Shown in pieces: positions 45,883 through 54,293 of a stretch of 64,000 nt of DNA; the first letter of the stretch is position 1, and each line of letters starts with the position of its first letter. The DNA is from Dyadobacter sp. 676 (lineage in GTDB: Bacteria; Bacteroidota; Bacteroidia; Cytophagales; Spirosomataceae). Made by a program: the position numbers and the translations under genes. Below the pieces are notes generated by a model. The model saw only the letters and a list, made by a program, of their open reading frames with translations, was not told where the DNA came from and searched no databases. The stretch covers positions 1,054,001-1,118,000 of the forward strand of contig NZ_CP159289.1 in the NCBI RefSeq assembly GCF_040448675.1, read 5' to 3'.

Positions 45883-46416
45883 CTAATGCCGGGTGGCACC
45901 GGGCGAGGCTTTAAAGAGTTTCTTTGCCATTTCAAGGTGGTGTTTCAGGGCCGGGATTTTTGAATCGGCCCATTTTTTCAACTCCGGGTCCTCGCCTTTA
46001 TTCGATTCGGTCTGAAAAAGTCCGATGGTCTGTTCATGCGAAGCGATCATCATATTCATATAGAGCATGTCGAATTGCTCGCCGCTGACGGCCGCCAGGC
46101 TATCATATTTCTGCTGCTTCCGGGCGCTCAATGTGGCAGGTACGCTGATCTGCTTTTTTTGTGCCAGTGCTTTCAGTTCCTCGTTCACTTTTGTGTGATC
46201 GGTTACCATGGTTTTACCAAAGGTTTTCACTTCCTGTGAAACACCTTTTTGCGAGGCAAGCTCACCGAGTTTTACTTCCAGCATGCCGCCTTCGGCTGCT
46301 TCCGTTACAAACTGTTGATCGGGCGCGAAAAGTGGCTTTTCATGAGTAAAACGGTCGGAAAACGCCAGCACGGCCGATAGTACGGCGCAAGCTGCTAACA
46401 GGGAAAACACTTTCAT
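45883..46416 (-). CDS. DUF4142-domain secreted protein
   Basis: Protein of 177 residues with a signal peptide (about 1-19, KVFSLLAACAVLSAVLAFS), then a four-helix bundle of the DUF4142 type: FVTEAAEGGMLEVKLGELA, VKTFGKTMVTDHTKVNEELK, YMNMMIASHEQTIGLFQTES and ALKHHLEMAKKLF. The repeated His/Glu/Asp pattern (DHTKVNEE, SHEQTI) recalls ferritin-like bundles, but metal binding is unproven. The protein is probably periplasmic. It is divergent from the DUF892/catalase operon. Confidence 0.85.
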   Translation of the reverse strand: MKVFSLLAACAVLSAVLAFSDRFTHEKPLFAPDQQFVTEAAEGGMLEVKLGELASQKGVSQEVKTFGKTMVTDHTKVNEELKALAQKKQISVPATLSARKQQKYDSLAAVSGEQFDMLYMNMMIASHEQTIGLFQTESNKGEDPELKKWADSKIPALKHHLEMAKKLFKASPGATRH

Positions 46417-46697
46417 AAGATATGATCGTTGAATTTTGGTTGAAAACGGTGCTTAAAAACAAGCCGTCCGAGCGTACAAAATCATGCCAGCGCAGATTAC
46501 CCAGCAATCCCTTGCGAACGACCGGCCGATGTACCCCCCTTCCGGCCCGTTCAAACTCATCGCTTTCGATTTTCGGTTATACGGGCCCCGACGCCACGCA
46601 CATTCCGATCGGAATAACCGTCAAAAATACGTTCCACATCGTTGCCTAAACTGGAACATGTTTTGCAGGGAGTGTTCAGTTTTTAAACCAAGCAACT
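46417..46697. promoter_or_regulatory. Divergent promoter region of the stress genes with a GTTCCA/TGGAAC dyad
   Basis: This 281-base gap serves DUF4142 on one side and DUF892-katE on the other. GTTCCA (46631-46636) and TGGAAC (46652-46657) form an inverted repeat with a 15-base spacer, 41-67 bases before the DUF892 start. It could be an operator or a promoter element; GGAAC followed about 16 bases later by GTTC also resembles an ECF-type promoter, which is only a guess. Confidence 0.45.
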
Positions 46698-47249
46698 ATG
46701 AAAAAGGAGACAAACTCGGAGCCAAAATTTAAGACCAAAACCACCGCCGTAGCGGAACCGGCACTTTTTGAGCTCTTTCTGGATTGCCTGCGCGATATTT
46801 ATTGGGCAGAAAACCATCTGGTAAAGACGTTACCGAAAATGAGCCAGGCGGCTAATTCGAAAAAACTCGTCAGCGCCATTGAACAGCATCTTGCCCAAAC
46901 CGTGGAACACGTATCGCGGCTTGAACAAATCTTCGGGCTGCTCGGACAAAAAAACATTGCGAAGAAATGCGATGCTATGGAAGGCCTTACCAAGGAGGGC
47001 GAAGGAGTGATCGAAAGTACCGACGCCGGCACCGCCACCCGCGACGTGGGCATTATCCTTTCGTCGCAAAAAGTCGAACATTACGAGATCGCGGCATATT
47101 CGGGCCTGATACAACTGGCAACCACCCTGGGGCTGGAAGAACCGGCCGGCATACTCGAACAAACCCTCGCCGAAGAACAGGAATCAGATCAGCTGCTGAC
47201 GTCCATCGCTGAAAATGATATCGTTTACCAGGCTTCCCAGGAGGCTTAA
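46698..47249 (+). CDS. DUF892 ferritin-like protein (YciE/YciF family)
   Basis: Cytoplasmic protein of 183 residues with the DUF892 signature: LFLDCLRDIYWAENHLVKTL, then helices ending in EQHLAQTVEHVSRLEQIF, KVEHYEIAAYSGLIQLATTL and AEEQESDQLL. The Glu and His residues at H-bundle positions (E54-H57-like pairs, EHYE) match those expected to hold a di-metal site. YciF proteins are induced by osmotic and oxidative stress. It lies 16 bases before katE, so they form one operon. Confidence 0.92.
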   Translation: MKKETNSEPKFKTKTTAVAEPALFELFLDCLRDIYWAENHLVKTLPKMSQAANSKKLVSAIEQHLAQTVEHVSRLEQIFGLLGQKNIAKKCDAMEGLTKEGEGVIESTDAGTATRDVGIILSSQKVEHYEIAAYSGLIQLATTLGLEEPAGILEQTLAEEQESDQLLTSIAENDIVYQASQEA

Positions 47250-47265
47250 CTAACCATCCACAATT

Positions 47266-49458
47266 ATGGCGAAAAGAAAAGCACAGCAAAACCCGGCTGT
47301 CGACCAGCCCGAAAATGAAAAAATCAAAAGCCTGGCCCCCCATATGGAAGATTCGGCGGGCAAGATAATGAATACCAACACGGGCGTCCGCATCAACGAC
47401 GACCAGAATTCCCTGAAAGCAGGTGAGCGGGGCGCTTCCCTGCTGGAAGACTTTATTCTCCGCGAAAAAATTACCCATTTCGACCACGAGCGTATTCCCG
47501 AGCGCGTGGTACATGCGCGCGGCTCGGGCGCCCACGGGGTTTTCAAGCTCTACGAACCGCTTCCACAGTATACCAAAGCACAATTTCTCAACGATACCTC
47601 GATCGAAACCCCGGTTTTCGTCCGGTTTTCGACCGTCGCCGGTTCCAGGGGTTCCACCGACCTTGCCCGCGATGTCCGGGGATTTGCCGTGAAATTTTAT
47701 ACGCAGGAAGGCAATTTCGACCTCGTCGGAAACAATATGCCCGTGTTCTTTATTCAGGACGCGATCAAGTTTCCGGACCTGGTCCATGCCGTAAAGCCGG
47801 AACCTGACAACGAAATCCCCCAGGCGGCATCGGCGCACGACACTTTCTGGGATTTTATATCCGTCATGCCCGAATCCGCGCATATGATCATGTGGCTCAT
47901 GAGCGACCGCGCCATTCCCCGCAGTTACCGGATGATGGAAGGCTTCGGCGTCCATACTTTCAGGCTGGTGAATGCGGAGGGCGTAAGCCATTTCGTCAAA
48001 TTCCACTGGAAACCGCTGTTGGGCGTGCATTCGGTTGCCTGGGACGAGGCACAGAACATTTCGGGCAAAGACCCCGACTTTCACCGCCGCGATCTTTGGG
48101 ACGCCATCGAAAGCGGCAACTTCCCTGAATGGGAACTGGGCTTGCAAATCGTGCCCGAGGCCGACGAATTCAAATTTGAATTTGATTTGCTGGACCCGAC
48201 CAAAATTATTCCCGAAGAACTGGTGCCTGTATTACGGGTAGGCAAACTGACGCTCAACCGCAATCCCGAAAACTTCTTCGCGGAAACGGAACAGGCGGCA
48301 TTCCATATCGGCCATGTCGTACCGGGTATCGATTTCACCAACGACCCGCTGCTTCAGGGGCGGCTGTTCTCCTACACTGACACCCAGCTGATCCGACTTG
48401 GTGGCCCTAATTTCCAGGAAATACCCATTAACCGGCCTATTGTTCCTGTGCACAACAACCAGCGCGACGGCTTTATGCGGCAGACTATCAACCGGGGAAA
48501 GGTCAGCTACGGCCCTAACTCCCTGGGCGATAATTATCCGTTACAGGCCAAAGCCTCCGAAGGCGGTTACACCACTTATCCCGAACGCATCGACGCCCGG
48601 AAGATAAGGGCACGCAGCAAGAGCTTCCTGGATCATTTCAGTCAGGCCAGGTTGTTTTATAACAGCCAGTCGGACCCCGAGAAGAACCACATTATCGACG
48701 CATTCAGCTTTGAATTAGGCAAAGTGCAATCGGTGGAGGTGCGTCGCAGAATGCTCGGCATTCTTTCGATGATCGACAAGGGGCTGGCCAGCGAAGTGGC
48801 ATTTGCGCTACGGCTCTCGGTTCCCGAGGACCCCGAACTGCCCGTCAACCGGAGCATTCCGGCCGACGCCGACCCGGCCGATTACGATCCGGTCATGGTC
48901 GAAGGCTCGCTTACGGCATCCGCGGCGTTAAGCATGGCCAACGGCCCGAAGGATACGATCAAGACCCGGAAAATCGCATTTCTGGCGGCCGATGGTGTCG
49001 ACGGCGTGGCACTGAATACCGTAAAAACCGCGTTGGAAGCGGAGGGTGCTATTGTGGAGGTAATAGCGCCCCGTCTGAATTACATTCTTTCGGATTTGGA
49101 TGAGGAAATTCATGTAAACCACAGTTTCCTGACGGCCGCATCGGTCTTCTACGATGCGGTTTATGTTCCCGGTGGCGTCAACAGCGTAGCCAGTGTGGAA
49201 GCCGACGCCGATGCCGTGCATTTCCTCAACGAAGCGTTCAAGCATTGCAAGGCGATTGCTGCGGACGCAGGCGCAATGCAGGTTATCGAGGCAACCTATT
49301 TTGCCCGCAAGATCCCTGCCGAATTCTCTGACGAGTCGGTTATGCTCGACGGGGTCGTCATCAGCGACAATCCGGAAACGCTGGCTCGGCAGTTTATCTC
49401 GGCTATTGCACAACACAGATTCTGGGAGCGCGAAAAACCCCGGAAAATCCCGGCTTAG
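47266..49458 (+). CDS. katE: Large-subunit catalase (HPII type) with DJ-1/PfpI-like C-terminal domain
   Basis: Heme catalase of 730 residues that removes hydrogen peroxide in the cytoplasm. The catalytic His is in VVHARGSGAHG (H83), the conserved Asn in LVGNNMPVFF, and the proximal heme Tyr in RLFSYTDTQLIRLG. RFSTVAGSRGSTDLARDVRG is the substrate-channel region. The C-terminal 150 residues form the flavodoxin/DJ-1-like domain (KIAFLAADGVDGVALNTVKT; AVYVPGGVNSVASV) that defines the clade 2 large-subunit enzymes such as E. coli KatE. It is second in the DUF892 operon and faces the ankyrin gene. Confidence 0.97.
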   Translation: MAKRKAQQNPAVDQPENEKIKSLAPHMEDSAGKIMNTNTGVRINDDQNSLKAGERGASLLEDFILREKITHFDHERIPERVVHARGSGAHGVFKLYEPLPQYTKAQFLNDTSIETPVFVRFSTVAGSRGSTDLARDVRGFAVKFYTQEGNFDLVGNNMPVFFIQDAIKFPDLVHAVKPEPDNEIPQAASAHDTFWDFISVMPESAHMIMWLMSDRAIPRSYRMMEGFGVHTFRLVNAEGVSHFVKFHWKPLLGVHSVAWDEAQNISGKDPDFHRRDLWDAIESGNFPEWELGLQIVPEADEFKFEFDLLDPTKIIPEELVPVLRVGKLTLNRNPENFFAETEQAAFHIGHVVPGIDFTNDPLLQGRLFSYTDTQLIRLGGPNFQEIPINRPIVPVHNNQRDGFMRQTINRGKVSYGPNSLGDNYPLQAKASEGGYTTYPERIDARKIRARSKSFLDHFSQARLFYNSQSDPEKNHIIDAFSFELGKVQSVEVRRRMLGILSMIDKGLASEVAFALRLSVPEDPELPVNRSIPADADPADYDPVMVEGSLTASAALSMANGPKDTIKTRKIAFLAADGVDGVALNTVKTALEAEGAIVEVIAPRLNYILSDLDEEIHVNHSFLTAASVFYDAVYVPGGVNSVASVEADADAVHFLNEAFKHCKAIAADAGAMQVIEATYFARKIPAEFSDESVMLDGVVISDNPETLARQFISAIAQHRFWEREKPRKIPA

Positions 49459-49474
49459 ATTTAGATAAGGAAGC

Positions 49475-49507
49475 GTTTGACGCCGGGCCACAGACCCGGC
49501 GTCAAAC
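49475..49507. terminator. 13-bp hairpin between katE and the ankyrin gene
   Basis: GTTTGACGCCGGG (49475-49487) and CCCGGCGTCAAAC (49495-49507) with a 7-base loop make a perfect stem. It has no long T run, but its place between convergent genes suggests termination in both directions. Confidence 0.7.
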
Positions 49508-49524
49508 ATCGGATCACGGAGCGG

Positions 49525-49995
49525 TCAGGCCAGTAATGTGATCGCCTCGCGGTTGCCCTGCTGCATAGCGAGATCGAATGCCGATTGGCCCCGCACATCC
49601 AGGATATCCGTGTCGGCACCGCTTTCAAGCAACAGTTTCACAACCTCGTTACGACCGAACATGGTCGCGAACATCAGCGCCGTGCCGCCGTTGCCATGCT
49701 GGCTGTTCAGGTCCGCGCCGTAGCGGATCAACAGCGCCGCGATCTCAGGTAACCCTTTAAAAGCAGCGCCCATCAGCGCCGTATTTCCACCATAATCTCC
49801 CGCATTCACATCCGCACCCGATTCCAGCAGCAGTTCCGCCGCTTGGAGGCGATTGTTATAGCAGGCTATCAGCAAGGGCGTGTAACCTCTTTCGTCCCTT
49901 GCATTTACATCCACGCCCCGGCTGAGGAGTTCGCGAATTACATCCAGGTTACCCACGCGGGCAGCGTGTATCAATACATTGGTGAAGTCTTCCAT
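49525..49995 (-). CDS. Ankyrin-repeat protein beside the catalase
   Basis: Protein of 156 residues built of four ankyrin repeats: NVLIHAARVGNLDVIRELLS, GYTPLLIACYNNRLQAAELL, GNTALMGAAFKGLPEIAALL and GTALMFATMFGRNEVVKLLL. There is no signal peptide. In Pseudomonas aeruginosa the ankyrin protein AnkB, next to katB, supports full catalase activity, and ankyrin genes next to catalases are known elsewhere. Here the gene faces katE rather than following it. The start is set at 49995, where the ankyrin sequence begins; the frame upstream belongs to the receiver remnant. Confidence 0.82.
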   Translation of the reverse strand: MEDFTNVLIHAARVGNLDVIRELLSRGVDVNARDERGYTPLLIACYNNRLQAAELLLESGADVNAGDYGGNTALMGAAFKGLPEIAALLIRYGADLNSQHGNGGTALMFATMFGRNEVVKLLLESGADTDILDVRGQSAFDLAMQQGNREAITLLA

Positions 49996-50270
49996 ATGGA
50001 CCGGATTTTGTTTCAAAGCGATTCCTTTCCGGCTTAAAATCCATACCAATGGCGAAAGTTGTCCGGCGGTACGCCGCCTTCTCAAAGCGGTTTTCAGACC
50101 CCCCTTCAGTTCCGCCATATCCACCGGCTTTACCGGATACCTGTCGAAGCCCGCCTCCCTGACGGTCGTACGATACACCCGGTATCGAGCAACAGGGCGA
50201 GCGTTTTGGCGGCATTGCGGTGATCGTCTACAATGAGAATGCTTCGGTAGCCGGCCCGGGCGGTTTTTCG
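49996..50270 (-). pseudogene. Response-regulator remnant with an internal deletion
   Basis: On the minus strand the start of a receiver domain (ILIVDDHRNAAKTLALLLDT) is followed almost at once, in a shifted frame, by the end of one (REAGFDRYPVKPVDMAELKG). About 70 residues that should carry the phospho-acceptor Asp are missing, and the two pieces are out of frame. It resembles the hybrid-kinase-type receiver. The tail runs on in frame to the ankyrin start codon. No gene is seen from about 50271 to 50379. Confidence 0.65.
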
Positions 50271-50379
50271 TTATATGGGGGAGCAAATTCCACAGGTGTC
50301 ACAGTTACGGTGGTGCAAGGCTACTACGGGGCTATAACCCTTCGGCGCAACGGTTACAAATAACATGCCTCCCGACAGA

Positions 50380-50709
50380 TTAATGGCTGGAAACCATTTT
50401 GAGCCCCGCGATGGAAAGGATTAGCGTGGTAATAAAGAATATCCGCCAGAAACTCACCGGATCTTTAAATACAAATATTCCCACCAGTACCGTCCCCACG
50501 GCGCCAATCCCCGTCCATACGGCGTAAGCTGTGCCGATCGGCAAAGTTTGCGTGGCTTTCATCAGTAAAACCATGCTTATCGTCATGGATACGATAAATC
50601 CTGTGAACCATAAATACATTTCGCTCCCGGAAGTCTCGCGGACCTTTCCCAGGCAGGAAGCGAACCCGACTTCAAACAAGCCAGCGACAATCAGAATAAC
50701 CCAGTTCAT
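50380..50709 (-). CDS. SMR-family exporter (SugE/Gdx-like)
   Basis: Small multidrug resistance protein of 109 residues with four membrane helices. The conserved Glu in helix 1 is in LIVAGLFEVGFASCLGKV, and LPIGTAYAVWTGIGAVGTVLV is the family signature. The GLFEVGFA pattern and following residues fit the SugE/Gdx branch, which exports guanidinium or quaternary ammonium ions, better than EmrE. I see no guanidine riboswitch in the short upstream gap. A Crp-type regulator gene lies 74 bases upstream on the same strand. Confidence 0.88.
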   Translation of the reverse strand: MNWVILIVAGLFEVGFASCLGKVRETSGSEMYLWFTGFIVSMTISMVLLMKATQTLPIGTAYAVWTGIGAVGTVLVGIFVFKDPVSFWRIFFITTLILSIAGLKMVSSH

Positions 50710-50783
50710 AACTTTTCTTTTTTGAACAAAGGTCTTGCACCGGATCCGTAAAAAATTTTACAAATGATAAAAAACGAAATGCA

Positions 50784-51347
50784 TTACCTGATTTCCGCAC
50801 GAATCCTGCTCAGGCTAACCTGTGTAATGCCGAGGTAGGAAGCGATATGGCATAATTGTACACGTTGGAGGAGATCCGGCGTCGTGGCCATCAGGTCGAG
50901 GTATCTCTCCTGGGCCGTTTTGAACTGCATGGCAATGAGCCTTTCCTCGGTTTTGATGAGCTCCTCCCCGATCAGCTTGCGCCCCCAGTTCGCGATATGG
51001 ATGTCCCTGGCAAAGAGCGCTTCCAGGCGGGAAGTCCTCATTTGATACAATTCGCAGCTTTCAAGCGTTTCGACGTGCTCGTACCCTTCTTTTCCAGCCA
51101 CATAGCTTTTCATCGAAATCACCACGTCGCCTTCCTTTCCAAACCAGAATGTAACATCGCCGCTGCCTGAATCGGAATAGGCCCGCACAATTCCGCTTCT
51201 GATAAAATACAATGTTTTTTCAACCCGGCCCGCACGCAGGAGCGTATGGTTTTTAGGATAGCTCACACCGGAGATATGGGCTTTCAGGGCTTCCTTCGAA
51301 TCGGGCGGCAAGGGGTAGAAACGGTCGAGGATTTCATCTATTTCCAT
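50784..51347 (-). CDS. Crp/Fnr-family transcriptional regulator
   Basis: Protein of 187 residues with an N-terminal cyclic-nucleotide-binding-like beta barrel (TLLRAGRVEKTLYFIRSGIV; VTFWFGKEGDVVISMKSYVA; YEHVETLESCELYQMRTSRL) and a short C-terminal HTH (LQRVQLCHIASYLGITQVSL). The phosphate-binding RSA motif of true Crp is absent, as is usual in the Bacteroidota group of such regulators. It has no Cys cluster for an Fnr-type iron-sulfur centre. It is followed by the SMR exporter gene and preceded by the DUF4180 gene, 6 bases away. Confidence 0.88.
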   Translation of the reverse strand: MEIDEILDRFYPLPPDSKEALKAHISGVSYPKNHTLLRAGRVEKTLYFIRSGIVRAYSDSGSGDVTFWFGKEGDVVISMKSYVAGKEGYEHVETLESCELYQMRTSRLEALFARDIHIANWGRKLIGEELIKTEERLIAMQFKTAQERYLDLMATTPDLLQRVQLCHIASYLGITQVSLSRIRAEIR

Positions 51348-51353
51348 CCTGCA

Positions 51354-51713
51354 TCAGCCGGCCAGTTTCACCACCGCTTCTTCGACCGTAGGCAGGAAGT
51401 TGATCTGCTTTCCCTTGTTGCTTTCAAAGATAAAGTCGCGCAGGCTTTTGCTCTCATAGTGTGCAAAGTCGCCGACAATGGCCAGCCGCATTTTGTAAGT
51501 AGCAAATTTTTGCAGGATTTCGCCTGCTATACCCGTTTTGAGCTCGAAGAAAGCGGGGGTAATATTTTGCTCATGCAGGATAACGCAATCGTAATCCTGG
51601 TAATACAGATCCGCGAGCAATTGAAGCCCGTCGTCGGGCGTCCGGACCAGAAGCTGGTCGGACAAGACCTCGGCTATGGAAGTCCCGTTATTTTGATGTT
51701 TCCGGATATTCAT
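51354..51713 (-). CDS. DUF4180-domain protein
   Basis: Protein of 119 residues matching the DUF4180 pattern: ILHEQNITPAFFELKTGIAG, then LQKFATYKMRLAIVGDFAHY and SKSLRDFIFESNKGKQINFL. It is soluble, and its function is unknown. It is the first gene of a three-gene unit with the Crp-type regulator and the SMR exporter. Confidence 0.85.
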   Translation of the reverse strand: MNIRKHQNNGTSIAEVLSDQLLVRTPDDGLQLLADLYYQDYDCVILHEQNITPAFFELKTGIAGEILQKFATYKMRLAIVGDFAHYESKSLRDFIFESNKGKQINFLPTVEEAVVKLAG

Positions 51714-51869
51714 AACAAGTTCCGCCGTGCGGTTCAGTCACGCGGCCAATTGCGAAGATAGTAAAAAAAGCCCTCCCGGCGATGCATATAAATATTCAGC
51801 CTGGCGGGTTTACCGGTCGCTTATCGTCATTCGTTGCTCCGAAATAGCCGCCGACTCGCTATTTTTGCC

Positions 51870-52981
51870 GTGTACCAAAATCGATCCACTCTGCCTTTAC
51901 GCATCCTGATAGCGCCATTGGACTGGGGACTGGGGCATGCCACCCGCTGCATTCCGGTCGTCAGATACCTTATAGAAAACGGTTGTGAGGTTACCATTGC
52001 GGCCTCGGGTGCAACGGCATTGCTGTTGAAAAACAACTTCCCCGATATACCGCAAATACCCCTGCCGGGCTACAATATTACATACAGCCGGCGCGGCGGC
52101 ACGTTTGTCCTGAAAATTCTGGCCCAGATACCCAAAATCCTCCTGGCGATCCGGCGGGAGCGGCAATGGCTCAGGAACATACAGGCTGCGCGCCATTTCG
52201 ATCTCGTGATTTCGGACAATCGATATGGGCTCAAAATCAATGCGCTAAAATCCGTAATAATGACCCACCAGTTGCAGGTCATAACCGGTTTCGGGGACCG
52301 GGCAGATGCCATGCTGCAAAGAATGCACTACCGCATACTCGAAAAATTCGACGCATGCTGGATCGTAGACGCCGAAGCGAACGGCGGATTGGCGGGAATG
52401 CTGTCACATCCTTCCCGCATCCCGTCCAATGCAACTTACCTGGGCCTTTTGTCACAGTTGCGCGGTCCTGCCTCCCCGGCGCCCGGGCAACCGGAACAGA
52501 TACTCATTCTGCTTTCCGGGCCGGAGCCCGCGCGTAGCCTGCTCGAAAAGCAGCTGCTCGCACAAATTACAAACATTGACGAATACCATTTCCATCTGAT
52601 AGCCGGCAACCCGGCGGGTCGCGTACCGGGGCATTTGCCTGCGCATGTGACCTACGCCACGCACGCGAATGCCGACGATCTGGCCGTTGCGCTTGCCGCC
52701 GCCCGACTGGTAATCTGTCGAAGCGGCTACTCCACGCTTATGGATCTGGTGTTTTTTGAAAAAAAGCATTGCTTATCCCCACGCCGGGGCAATCGGAGCA
52801 GGAATATCTGGCCGGCTATTTACTGGCAAAAGGCATCGCGCTGAGCCGGCAGCAAAAATCGCTGGATTTGCAAAAGGATATTGCCGACGCATTGCAATAC
52901 AGGGGCTTTGCCGCTTTCGAAGATACGTCGGGCCAAATGCGGAACGTAATTGATGGCATTTTAAGGCAGCTGCAAAGTTGA
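51870..52981 (+). CDS. MurG-like glycosyltransferase, frameshifted near the end
   Basis: GT-B enzyme of about 370 residues related to MurG and UDP-sugar transferases. It opens with LRILIAPLDWGLGHATRCIP, then HLIAGNPAGRVPGHLPA and the donor region VICRSGYSTLMDLVFFEKK. There the frame breaks at an A7 run; one more A, or a -1 slip on the in-phase heptamer A AAA AAG (52764-52770), continues into ALLIPTPGQSEQEYLAGYLL and ends at 52981. There is no ATG near the conserved N-terminus; GTG at 51870 is the most plausible start. It is a lone gene with a strong terminator behind it. Confidence 0.82.
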
Positions 52982-53001
52982 CGTTCGGCCAGCCTATCGA
53001 A

Positions 53002-53034
53002 AAACGGGGCGTCGTTGCTTATGACGCCCCGTTT
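53002..53034. terminator. Bidirectional terminator
   Basis: AAACGGGGCGTC (53002-53013) and GACGCCCCGTTT (53023-53034), loop of 9 bases, between convergent genes ending at 52981 and 53040. Confidence 0.85.
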
Positions 53035-53039
53035 CATTA

Positions 53040-53936
53040 TCAATCGGCCAGTAGCGGCTCTTCCGCATTCCGGTGCGCACGAACGACGCGCAACATTTGC
53101 AGTAACACCGACAGTACGATCAGCGCCAGACCCACATAAAACGACCATTGGAGCTCCCTGTTTTCACGATAAATCAGAATGGCGAGAATGATCGTGTACA
53201 CCGGTTCAAGGTTCAGGCTAAGGTTAACCGTGAATGCCGAAATGCGGTTCAGCGCCTGCGTTTGCAGCATGTACAGGACTACCGTGCAAAAGAATGCCAG
53301 CAGAAGTAAATATCCCCAATCGGACCACGAGGGCATCATCGTCGCGACAGGGAAGAAATAGAAATAGACGGGCATCAGCGGTGTAAGCGCCAAAGCTCCG
53401 CCCAGCATCGAATACACGGTAATCGTCTCGCTCCGAAAGGATTTCGCCAGCCGCTCGTTGGTGATCATGTAAAACGACGCGATCGCCGACGAAATGATCC
53501 CCAGGCCGATACCCGCGCGGTATCGTGCATCGATGCTGAAAATCAACACGATGCCAGCCAGCGTAAGCGTACTTAAAAACAGCTCGGATAACACGAAGGG
53601 TTTCTTGTTGATAAGCGGCGACAATATGGCGGTAAAGAAGCCTGTCAATGAAAAGCAAACGACCCCTACCGAAATATTGGAGTACTTAATACTACCGTAG
53701 AACAGCATCCAGTGCAATCCCAGGAGCAGCCCGGTCAGAGAAATGCGCCGGAAGTCGCGGAACGCTATGCGCTCCAGTTTTCCGGTCACCGCCAGGATCA
53801 TGAGCATCAATATTCCCGCCAACCATATGCGGTACCACGACAGCAGGCCTTCGTTTACAGTGATCAGTTTCCCGAAAATGCCGGTAAAACCGGCGAGAAT
53901 AATGGCTATATGCAGCTTGATGAAAGCTTTTTTCAT
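53040..53936 (-). CDS. DMT-superfamily (EamA) transporter
   Basis: Integral membrane exporter of 298 residues with ten hydrophobic segments in two repeated EamA halves (first half from LHIAIILAGFTGIFGKLITV, second from IGLGIISSAIASFYMITNER). Proteins of this kind export amino acids or metabolites; the substrate is unknown. It is a single-gene unit between two well-marked terminator and promoter regions. Confidence 0.88.
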   Translation of the reverse strand: MKKAFIKLHIAIILAGFTGIFGKLITVNEGLLSWYRIWLAGILMLMILAVTGKLERIAFRDFRRISLTGLLLGLHWMLFYGSIKYSNISVGVVCFSLTGFFTAILSPLINKKPFVLSELFLSTLTLAGIVLIFSIDARYRAGIGLGIISSAIASFYMITNERLAKSFRSETITVYSMLGGALALTPLMPVYFYFFPVATMMPSWSDWGYLLLLAFFCTVVLYMLQTQALNRISAFTVNLSLNLEPVYTIILAILIYRENRELQWSFYVGLALIVLSVLLQMLRVVRAHRNAEEPLLAD

Positions 53937-54246
53937 TGTAATGATTGTTCAAAAAGGTAATTAAATGGACGTCCGGCGCACCACGAAATGCAGGCGCAAG
54001 CCGGTTAAGCGAACCCGTCGCGCGGGAAAGGCTTAACGACCCTCATGAACAATGGTAATAGACAAATAGAGAATTGACTCCCGCGTCGGCGGGAATACCA
54101 GGATCGGTTCCGGTCATTAAGCCATCAGGCTACCGGAGGAGGCGAAATGCAGAAAAGAAGGCGGTTATCGGACATATTTTTGGGAATTGCCTGGCAAAGG
54201 TAAGCCGTTTTTCCCAAAACCTCAATATCGTTAACAGCCATGCCCG
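53937..54246. other. Gap upstream of the DMT gene with a short GC hairpin
   Basis: About 310 bases. The only structure is TCCCGC (54079-54084) and GCGGGA (54089-54094), a small hairpin of the kind seen in bacterial dispersed palindromes. No gene is convincing; the open frames across it are short and on both strands. Confidence 0.5.
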
Positions 54247-54268
54247 TCGTACAACTTTCATTGTACGA
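54247..54268. promoter_or_regulatory. Dyad operator TCGTACAA-N6-TTGTACGA
   Basis: Perfect 8-bp inverted repeat, TCGTACAA at 54247-54254 and TTGTACGA at 54261-54268. It lies just upstream of the promoter box at 54294, where an activator or repressor would act, and is likely to control the two genes at 54330 and 54976. The binding protein is unknown. Confidence 0.7.
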
Positions 54269-54293
54269 TATTTTCATTTTTTTGACTTTATTT

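Noticed and set aside
50710..50783. Guanidine riboswitch before the SMR exporter gene
   Set aside because: The gap is too short and holds no ACGR-type motif or hairpin pair.
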